DNA of 35,986 nt from DALYJJ01 sp031969915 (GTDB lineage Bacteria; Acidobacteriota; Terriglobia; Bryobacterales; Bryobacteraceae), in assembly GCA_031969915.1 (NCBI GenBank), contig DALYJJ010000056.1, positions 1 to 35,986 on the forward strand, given 5' to 3'. The notes under the pieces are model-generated. The model was not told where the DNA came from, made no database searches, and worked only from the letters and a program-made list of their open reading frames with translations. Made by a program: the position numbers and the translations under genes. Below are positions 16,601 through 21,814 of this stretch, one piece after another. Position 1 is the first letter of the stretch; each line of letters starts with the position of its first letter.

Positions 16601-19600
16601 TTGCGCCGCGGGACGCGAGCCGCCTCCGCCGCCAGGACCGTAGATCTGCGAGGCGCGCTCCAGGAAGTCCGAGAAGAGCTTGCCGAGTTCGCGATGGCGG
16701 TCGTCGGAACCTCCGCTGAAGGGCGACGCCGCGCGCGGCGCGGGTGGGGCCGGGGCCATAGCCGCCGGCGAGTGCGCAACCGGCGCAGGCGCAGGCATCG
16801 GCAGAGGGGCAGGGGCCGGGGCCAGTCTCGCGCCTACCGCGGCCGCGGCCGCCAGCGGCTTCTCCGCGCCGGCGCCCGTGCCAAGCCCCGCCGCGTACAG
16901 CCCGCACAACGCCTGGTTGAACGAAACGATGTCGCCCGCCTTCGGATGGTTGGTGAACAGCGCGAGCACATCGGACCGGTCGCCGAGCACATCCTCAACG
17001 AACCCGAACAACGCCTTCTTCGGACCCACCTCGACAAACACCCGCGCTCCCGCGAAGTAGAGCGTCTGCAGGCCCTTCACGAACTGCACCGGAGCGGCCA
17101 CCTGCTGCGCGAGGATGTCCAGGATCTGCTCGCGGACATCGCCCGCCGTCGGATAGAACTCGCCGGTCACATTGGTGACGATGGGCAGCTTCGGGGCGGT
17201 GACGCGCAAGCGATCCATCGTGCGGCGCAAGGGCTCGCTCGCGGGCGCCACGATCCGGGTATGGAACGCATGGCTCACCGGCAGCGGAACCACTTCGAAG
17301 CCGGCCTTCTCGAAGGCGTCCAAAGCTTTGGAGACGCCCGGCGACGTGCCCCCCACCACCGCCTGGCGCGAGCTGTTGACGTTCGCCAGCACGACATATT
17401 CGTCGATGGTCTTGAGGATGCGTTCGATGTCTTCGATGGGCGCCATCACCGCGGCCATCTTGCCGTTATCCGCCATCGAAACGCGCGTCATCTCACGGCC
17501 CCGCGCGCTCACCGCTTCGAGCGCGTCTTCGAGCGGCAGCGCGCCCGCGGCCACCAGCGCACCGTACTCGCCCAGGCTGTGGCCCATGGTCATGTCGGGC
17601 TGAATGCCGTAGGCGGCGAGCAAGCGGGTCATCGAAAGATCGGTGGCCAGCACGGCGGGCTGCGTGATCGCGGTCTGCCGCAGATCCTTCTCCGCCTGGC
17701 GCACCGCTCCCGCATCGGCGCCTTTCACGAAGATGTAGTCACTGAGCGGCTTGCCAAGCAGCGGCGTCATCACCCGATCCGCCTGTTCGAAAGTGGAAGC
17801 CACGATCGGCTCCACCTCGCGGATCTCCTGCATCATGTTCACGTACTGCGAACCCTGGCCGGTATAGAGGAACGCCACTTTCGGGGCCGGCCCGCTGCCC
17901 CGGTGCACGCCCTGCGCGCGCAACGCCTTCCACATCAGCGGCTGATTCGCCGCCAGGGCCTTCAATGCCCGGCCGGCTTTCTCCGCCAGTTCGGCGGCGC
18001 TGCCGTAGTCGATCGCAATGCGCTCCGCCGCCCGCAGGTCGGCTTCGCGCGGCGCGGCTGGCGCGGGCGCGCGGCCCGCCTCGGCGTCTTTCAAAACGGC
18101 GCGCAGCCGTTCCGCCATTTCCGCGAGATTCGCGGCGCCAACAACAAGAGCGCCGCGAAGCGGTGCTTTCGCGGTTTGGGGAGTATTCATGGTTTGTGTT
18201 GCCAACGGGTTCTCGGGCAGCGCGACTTGGGCGCGGCCGTTTCCATTCGTCTTGATGCGGCCGGGAACGTATTCTTCGAGGACCGCGTGGAAATTCGTGC
18301 CGCCGAAGCCGAACGCGCTCAAACCGGCGCGTCGTACACCATCGGATGTCATGTCCCACGGCCGCAACTGCGTGTTCACGTAGAGCGGAGAGGACGAAAA
18401 CTCAATGCCCGGGTTCGGGGCGTGGAAGTTCAGACTCGGCGGCAACACCTTTTCGTGCAGCGCCATCGCTGTCTTCAACAGGCCCGCCGCGCCCGCCGCG
18501 CCCTTCAAGTGGCCGATGTTCGATTTCACCGAGCCCAGTCCGATCGAGCCCGTGGGTAAGTGGTAGCTGGCCAGCACCTCGGCGAGCGCCGCGGCCTCCA
18601 CTACGTCGCCGACTTTGGTGGAAGTACCGTGTCCTTCGAAGTAAGTCGCCGTCGCGGGAGATAGTCCAGCGTTTTCCCAAGCGCGCTGGACCGCTAACTT
18701 TTGTCCAACAGGATTCGGCGCGGTGATTCCTTTCCCTTTTCCGTCGCTCGATCCTCCCACACCACGAATTACGGCATAAATCTTGTCGCCGGCCTTCTCC
18801 GCGTCGGCCAGGCGCTTCAGGATGAAAATCGCCGCGCCTTCGCCCATCACGAAGCCGTCCGCGCCTTCGGCATACGGACGCGTACCCGTCGCCGAAAGCG
18901 CACCAATCTTGCAAAACTTTACAAATGTTGGTGCGCCCATATTACGATCTAATCCGCCGGTGATCGCGACGTCGAAGTCGCGTTCCACCAGGCCTTCGAT
19001 CGCCGCGCTGATGGCCGCCATCGCTGAGGCGCATGCTGCGTCGCACACATAATTCGGCCCGTGCAGGTTGAAGACGTTGGCCACACGGCCGGCCATGCAG
19101 TTGGCCAACTCGCCCGGCATGCTGTCTTCGGTGATCGCGGGCAGCACTCGTCCGATCCGATCCTGTAACTCCGCCGTAATCGCGCTCTGCACCGCCCGGG
19201 GAAGTGCGGCGAAACTCTCGGCTTGGGTCAATTCGCGCACATACTCGGGAGCGTACACGCGCAGTGAGGTTAAATAATGTTTCTCACCGGCCATTGCATT
19301 TCCGAGAATGACCGCCGTGCGATCGGTGTTCAGCGGACGTTTCGGGTAGCCGTAATCTTCGAGCGCTTCGCGCGTACAAGCCACGGCCCATTTCTGGATA
19401 TCGTCCACGGCTTCGACGACGCGCGGCGGAATCGGTAAGTGCCAGCGTATGGGATCCCACGTGTACTCACGTACCCATCCGCCAATCTTTGAATATGTCT
19501 TGTCCGGCGCGGCGTGATCCTCGTCGTAATAGAGGTTCGGGTCCCACCTCTCCGGAGTGACTTCGGTGATGCTGTAACGGCTGTTCTTGATATTCGACCA

Positions 19601-19681
19601 GAACGCGGCCGCGTTCGGCGCATCGGGAAGGACCGCGCCAACTCCCACGATGGCAACGGCGCGGTCAGCTTTGGCATCCAT
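10685..19681 (-). CDS. Giant iterative PKS/fatty-acid-synthase-like protein, KS-AT-KS-(ACP)5-KR-DH
   Basis: A 2998-residue megasynthase related to PfaA-type (polyunsaturated fatty acid) and other iterative type I synthases. KS1 covers about 5-475 with Cys217 (DAACAS), His351 (EGHGTST) and His391 (NIGHLKGAAG). The acyltransferase covers about 600-905 with Ser702 (GHSLGEY) and a malonyl-type HAFH at 804-807. After an Ala/Pro linker comes KS2, about 1031-1545, with Cys1276, His1424 and His1464. Five carrier domains fill 1635-2138. The ketoreductase region, about 2165-2695, has TGAAGS at 2410, Ser2586, Tyr2599 and Asn2603. The DH double hotdog, about 2705-2980, has His2734 and, where Asp is usual, Glu2905. 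No enoylreductase or thioesterase is visible. A GGGAG site lies six bases before the ATG. The product is unknown: a polyene or long lipid chain is the most natural guess. Confidence 0.92.
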   Translation of the reverse strand: MDAKADRAVAIVGVGAVLPDAPNAAAFWSNIKNSRYSITEVTPERWDPNLYYDEDHAAPDKTYSKIGGWVREYTWDPIRWHLPIPPRVVEAVDDIQKWAVACTREALEDYGYPKRPLNTDRTAVILGNAMAGEKHYLTSLRVYAPEYVRELTQAESFAALPRAVQSAITAELQDRIGRVLPAITEDSMPGELANCMAGRVANVFNLHGPNYVCDAACASAMAAISAAIEGLVERDFDVAITGGLDRNMGAPTFVKFCKIGALSATGTRPYAEGADGFVMGEGAAIFILKRLADAEKAGDKIYAVIRGVGGSSDGKGKGITAPNPVGQKLAVQRAWENAGLSPATATYFEGHGTSTKVGDVVEAAALAEVLASYHLPTGSIGLGSVKSNIGHLKGAAGAAGLLKTAMALHEKVLPPSLNFHAPNPGIEFSSSPLYVNTQLRPWDMTSDGVRRAGLSAFGFGGTNFHAVLEEYVPGRIKTNGNGRAQVALPENPLATQTMNTPQTAKAPLRGALVVGAANLAEMAERLRAVLKDAEAGRAPAPAAPREADLRAAERIAIDYGSAAELAEKAGRALKALAANQPLMWKALRAQGVHRGSGPAPKVAFLYTGQGSQYVNMMQEIREVEPIVASTFEQADRVMTPLLGKPLSDYIFVKGADAGAVRQAEKDLRQTAITQPAVLATDLSMTRLLAAYGIQPDMTMGHSLGEYGALVAAGALPLEDALEAVSARGREMTRVSMADNGKMAAVMAPIEDIERILKTIDEYVVLANVNSSRQAVVGGTSPGVSKALDAFEKAGFEVVPLPVSHAFHTRIVAPASEPLRRTMDRLRVTAPKLPIVTNVTGEFYPTAGDVREQILDILAQQVAAPVQFVKGLQTLYFAGARVFVEVGPKKALFGFVEDVLGDRSDVLALFTNHPKAGDIVSFNQALCGLYAAGLGTGAGAEKPLAAAAAVGARLAPAPAPLPMPAPAPVAHSPAAMAPAPPAPRAASPFSGGSDDRHRELGKLFSDFLERASQIYGPGGGGGSRPAAQAPITISGAAVGLPGTERIFDDNNLPRILGGTQFIDVIPTKFRRAMLDKNITRLVKNENGNASFEIIKNPAEVIKLAGRGGAFELGKEFGIPEDRIAALDRVTQLAIAVGIDALRDAGIPMVQHYKTTTKGTQLPDRWGLPEAMRDDTAVIFASCWPGADSFADDMNRYHDDRAKRQQVAMLQDLRGRAAGNASLLAELDRRINELQAALEKNPYVFDRRFVFRTLAMGHSQFAELIGARGPNTQVNSACASTTQAIAIAEDWIHAGRCRRVLIVGADDVTSDNLLEWVGSGFLASGAAATDEIVEEAALPFDRRRHGTILGMGAAGLVVESEEAARERGVRPICQVLSAATANSAFHGTRLDVSHICQVMEGLVKQAEERSGISRYDMAQRMVFVSHETFTPARGGSAAAEIHALRTVFGDRAAEIVIANTKGFTGHPMGAGIEDIIAVKALESGIVPPVANYREPDPELGTLNLSKGGAYPVEFALRLGAGFGSQISMTLLKLVPNPAGVRAAVGGPTFESRIENQPVWTQWLTQNAGGANLEVVNRTLRVKDGKPVGAPGPAPVVSRPAAAPAPIAAPAPVAAPVAVAPPVAVAPPPAPKPAPAEDPVKVRILALVVEKTGYPAEMLALDLDLEADLGVDTVKQAELFAAVRESYSIPREDNLRLRDFPTLAHVIQFVKDRRPDLAAAAPAASASAPASPAPASPAPASPTPAMDPVQEAIVALVVEKTGYPREMLALDLDLEADLGVDTVKQAELFAAVREKYSIPRDENLRLRDFPTLAHVIQFVRDRRPDLAAAAPAPAPVAASVPAPAAAPAAAPALDPVQEKIVSLVVEKTGYPREMLALDLDLEADLGVSIFKQAELFAAVRESYSIPRDENLRLRDFPTLAHVIQFVRDRRPDLAAPVVVAAPAAPAAPAVAAAPAAGAVSDPVQERVLALVVDRTGYPSEMLDLDLDLEADLGVDTVKQAELFAAVRESYNIPRDENLKLRDFPTLAHVIQFVRDRRPDLAAPASAPAPASAPASAPAAAQTAGDAIQTKVLAIVAEKTGYPNEMLDLDLDLEADLGIDTVKQAEMFASVRAAFGIERDENMKLRDFPTLAHVIQFARDRGTTMSAGTAVATGATPAAAAAPVKPTAASLEACDLVPRRVPVPVLRPALDRCKATGVAIAPGSRVVIMPDNGSAARSLAEKLNAMGAEILWIDGRPDAESLNALLAGWMSTGPIQGVYWLPALDGEGAIEEMDFGQWKEATRVRVKSLYHSMRALYEQVAGPGTFLVSATRMGGQHGYNGEGAESPMGGAVVGFTKAYKRERKDALIKAVDFEANRSGHEIAETLIAETLTDPGAVEIGYRNGLRWSVTLRELPVADGQPGMTLDGNSVFVITGAAGSIVSAITADLASASGGIFYLLDLAPTPDPKDDDIRRFTTDRDGLKRDFAARMQQRGERPTPALIERELAALERKHAALAAIQAVEAAGGTAHYYSVNLVDGPAIAGILNDIRERHGKVDVLLHAAGLERSRFLRDKDPKEFDLVFDVKSDGWFHLLKGMGEMPLGATVGFSSIAGRFGNGGQTDYSSANDLLCKYASSFRTTRPATRGISIDWTAWGGIGMATRGSIPKMMEMAGIDMLPPEAGVPFIRRELVAGGARGEVLVAGRLGILEEEFDATGGLDPEKVAPIGPMSAKIGLSLKDGLRVETTLDPKVQPFLYDHQIDGTPVLPGVMGIEAFTEAAVALLPGWRVSAIEDVQFLAPFKFYRNDPRTVIVEAQLYADGAGVAAECRLLGARQLAGQSEAQITTHFTARVRVTNAGGEAEPPAAVREESGVSADSHDIYRIYFHGPAYQVLERAWKDGDSLVGLMSHTLPENHLPAALPVLAAPRLIELCFQTAGVLEMGREGRMGLPQRIRQVELLRSPEEAQGRRLQAVVQTDGEPGCFDAEVVDSDGNRYVRLKGYRTAALPTGVDAEALKPLQAVAG
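13268..14779 (-). repeat. Five tandem carrier-protein repeats inside the megasynthase
   Basis: Five copies of an about 80-residue carrier domain (residues 1635-2138 of the synthase) recur every 104-109 residues, separated by Ala/Pro-rich linkers. Each has a VVEKTGYP-type helix 1, DLDLEADLG before the attachment site, and DFPTLAHVIQF near the end. The attachment motifs are LGVDTVK (Thr1670), LGVDTVK (Thr1779), LGVSIFK (Ile1886), LGVDTVK (Thr1993) and LGIDTVK (Thr2097). Standard carriers have DS(I/L). Tandem carriers are a hallmark of PfaA-like synthases, where they raise output. The near-identical DNA of the copies may allow recombinational change in copy number. Confidence 0.93.
15047..16591 (-). 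other. Second ketosynthase domain (KS2) of the megasynthase, atypical
   Basis: Residues about 1031-1545 form a second ketosynthase that differs strongly from KS1. It keeps a full Cys-His-His set: Cys1276 (SACAST), His1424 (SHETFTP instead of EAHGTGT) and His1464 (KGFTGHPMGAG instead of NIGHxxGAAG). It has a long N-terminal half with a charged insert (about 1195-1240). The KGFTGHP motif recalls the KS of fungal FAS alpha chains more than PfaC or type II chain-length factors, which lack the Cys. It therefore looks catalytically competent rather than a chain-length-factor relic. The relationship is judged by eye only. Confidence 0.75.
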
Positions 19682-19735
19682 ACTCGACTCCCTTAACGTT
19701 GTGCGCGGCTCGGCCGCGCTGGTTACCTTGGGACG

Positions 19736-21427
19736 TCAGCCGGCCGTAGCCATGCCCTTGGGTGTACGTTGGTACAACAGGTCGGCCAGAGCATCCATGT
19801 CTTCGATCAAACCCGACTGGGCGCGATGGATCGCGGGGATCGCGGCGGCCGCCTCAAAAGCCGCCAGGTCGCCGCTGGCGACTCCGCCTCCACCGACCAC
19901 CAAGCGCAGTCCTTCCCCGGCGACTTTGAGCGCCGCTTCTCGCGCGAAGACCCGGCCGATGACCGCGAGCGTCGCGGCGTCGAATCGGCGGCTGGTCTTC
20001 TCATGCTGGCGCCGGTCCGCGAGTCGCGCGGCCCGCCGGCAAAGGCTGCCTGAGCATTCTGCATATGCAATCAGCTCACCAATACGGAGGAGTACGTGTT
20101 GATAGCGCGTCAGCCGTCCGATTCGGGCGCGTTCCAGGATCTCCGCCAGGGACTGGAAACCGAGCGCTGCGATGTTGGCGCCCACCGCCGGGTGCTTCCG
20201 GTGCAGGTCCTCCATCTGCTTCGCCATGTCCCGGTAATACTGGCCGCGCGTCTTGAGATGCATCTGCCAGCGGTCGCGGCTGATGGTCATCTCCATGATT
20301 TCGGAGGTCCCTTCGTAGATGGTCGTGATTCGGACGTCGCGCTTGATCTTCTCGACCATGTACTCATGCGTGTAGCCGTATCCGCCTAGCGCCTGGATGG
20401 CGCACTCGGACGCCGTGTTGCCGCCCTCCGACGCCATGTACTTTGCGATCGCGCCCTCGGTGTTCAGACTGCCCTCGCCGGCGTCGATGCGCTCGGCGGT
20501 CTCTTCGATGTAGGCCCGCGACGCTTCGAGCCGCGTCACGTTGGGAAGAATCAACTTGTGCGTGTAGCCTTGCTTTTCCGATAGGGGTGCGCCGGCCTGG
20601 ATGCGCTCCGTCGAATAGGGAATCGCGCGGTCCATCGCCGCCCATCCGCAGCCCAAGCCGAAGGCCGCCACCATCAGCCGCGTGTACCCGAACACGGCCT
20701 GCGCCTGGAGCAGCCCCTGGCCCTCCACGCCGCCGATCAAGTTCTCCACAGGTACGTACACTTCATCGAGCGAGAGCGCCGCCGTGTTGCTCAGCCGGAT
20801 CCCGTGCTTGTCCTCGGGCTTGTCGTACTTGAAGCCCGGCTGGCCTTTTTCCACCACGAACCAAGTGGGGCCGCCAGGTGCGTTCGCCAGGATCGTATAC
20901 GCATCGGCGATGCCGCCGTTGCTGATCCACTGCTTGCTGCCAGAAATCTTATAGCCGACTACCTTGCCGCCCTCCTGCACGGGCGTCGCGATGGTCCGCA
21001 GCGAGCCGAGATCGCTCCCCGCCTCGGGTTCGGTCGCGCCATAGGCGAAGAGCCAGCCCTGCTCGGCGATGGCGCTCAGCCAGCGCTTCTTCTGCTCCGG
21101 CGTGCCGCCCACCACAATCGGGTCGCTGCCCAGGAAGGTTGCCAGGACGCCGGTGGCGACACCCAGGTCGATGTGCGCCATCTCCTCGCAGATCCGATAG
21201 ACATCAAAGGCCCCACCGCCCATCCCGCTGTACTCTTCCGGGATGAAAAGAAGCTGAATCCCCAGGTCTTCGCCGCACATGCCACGCACGATGTCGACGG
21301 GACATTCGTCCTTGTGATCCAGCTCCCGGAGCTTTTCGTCCGGGAGTTTCTCTTTGGCAAAGTCCCTGAGCGACTTGATGCTCAGTTCAAGCGTCGATAG
21401 ATCCACGCCGGTTGCGGCAGAAGTCAT
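19736..21427 (-). CDS. Acyl-CoA dehydrogenase, first gene of the synthase operon
   Basis: A 563-residue FAD-dependent acyl-CoA dehydrogenase that would form a trans-2 double bond in an acyl thioester and pass electrons to ETF. The core is standard: flavin/substrate motif GATEPEAGSDLGS at about 130-142, QWISNGG at 166-172, GGYGYTHEYMVEK at 348-360, and the catalytic base Glu372 (IYEGTSEI). A C-terminal extension of about 160 residues beyond the core is longer than in short- and medium-chain enzymes. The ATG is preceded by AAAAGGAGA. It lies 54 bases before the megasynthase and leads the same transcription unit, whose last gene is an ETF:quinone oxidoreductase-like protein. It may act on the synthase product or on a carrier-bound chain; being a general beta-oxidation enzyme placed here by chance is less likely given the FadE copy downstream. 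Confidence 0.92.
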   Translation of the reverse strand: MTSAATGVDLSTLELSIKSLRDFAKEKLPDEKLRELDHKDECPVDIVRGMCGEDLGIQLLFIPEEYSGMGGGAFDVYRICEEMAHIDLGVATGVLATFLGSDPIVVGGTPEQKKRWLSAIAEQGWLFAYGATEPEAGSDLGSLRTIATPVQEGGKVVGYKISGSKQWISNGGIADAYTILANAPGGPTWFVVEKGQPGFKYDKPEDKHGIRLSNTAALSLDEVYVPVENLIGGVEGQGLLQAQAVFGYTRLMVAAFGLGCGWAAMDRAIPYSTERIQAGAPLSEKQGYTHKLILPNVTRLEASRAYIEETAERIDAGEGSLNTEGAIAKYMASEGGNTASECAIQALGGYGYTHEYMVEKIKRDVRITTIYEGTSEIMEMTISRDRWQMHLKTRGQYYRDMAKQMEDLHRKHPAVGANIAALGFQSLAEILERARIGRLTRYQHVLLRIGELIAYAECSGSLCRRAARLADRRQHEKTSRRFDAATLAVIGRVFAREAALKVAGEGLRLVVGGGGVASGDLAAFEAAAAIPAIHRAQSGLIEDMDALADLLYQRTPKGMATAG

Positions 21428-21499
21428 AAGTCTCCTTTTCGAACCCCGAGATGAAGATGCTGGAAAAGCCTACAGTTGAGGTACCACCATGAAATGTAA

Positions 21500-21528
21500 G
21501 AAATATCGCATAGCAACTGACTCGCCAA
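21500..21528 (-). promoter_or_regulatory. Candidate sigma70-type promoter for the synthase operon
   Basis: Read on the minus strand, TTGGCG (21523-21528) and TATTTC (21500-21505) are spaced by 17 bases, about 73 bases before the acyl-CoA dehydrogenase start. The -10 match is only partial, so this is the best candidate by eye rather than a firm call. Confidence 0.3.
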
Positions 21529-21776
21529 ACCGCGCGAACCCCAATTAGTCGCTGTTTCGTCCGAGGGTGGAACTACCAGAGATAACGCGCTTCCGCCGTT
21601 AGGATCCCAGTGGGGAAGCACGAACGCTTCTTCCCAGTGTCCCCATCATGCATGCATCGCAGAGGGGGTGTCAACGGGCGAAATCAATGATTTAATTGCC
21701 GCTTTGCAGCATAGAAGGAAGGTGGGAGCGCGGGGACTCACAGGCCCACCCGCCGGGCGCACCGGGATCGGAAGAG

Positions 21777-21796
21777 GGGCCGCCCGCGGGCGGCCC
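21777..21796 (-). terminator. Perfect 20-base palindrome after adhE
   Basis: GGGCCGCCCG followed directly by its reverse complement CGGGCGGCCC lies 18 bases past the adhE stop codon. It would form a very strong G+C stem, though with no loop bases in the perfect form the inner pairs must open. The T-run of a classic intrinsic terminator is missing, so it could be a pause or 3'-end stabilising hairpin instead. Confidence 0.5.
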
Positions 21797-21814
21797 GAGG
21801 GCCTTGAAGCCGCT

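Larger units (their letters stand above)
21428..21814. other. 387-base intergenic region: adhE end and synthase-operon promoter region
   Basis: This is the largest gap in the window. Its right end holds the perfect 20-base palindrome that may end adhE transcription. Its left part should hold the promoter of the acyl-CoA dehydrogenase/synthase operon; one candidate is listed separately. The CTTACC-N4-GGTAAG operator found at adhE and the TetR gene is absent here, so this operon is probably outside that regulon. A 65-codon open frame at 21424-21621 has no protein-like character and I do not call it. Confidence 0.6.

Noticed and set aside
13295..18559. A 1754-codon open frame on the plus strand, antisense to the megasynthase
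   Set aside because: It is rich in Arg, His and Gly with no domain, and it mirrors the coding strand codons of a high-G+C gene with clear domains. Long antisense frames are expected there.
18555..19440. Half-site-like GGTAAGT sequences inside the synthase gene
   Set aside because: They lack the paired CTTACC arm and lie within coding sequence, so they are not operators.
21424..21621. A 65-codon minus-strand open frame upstream of the acyl-CoA dehydrogenase
   Set aside because: It overlaps the promoter region and the next gene start and lacks protein-like composition or a ribosome-binding site I can defend.
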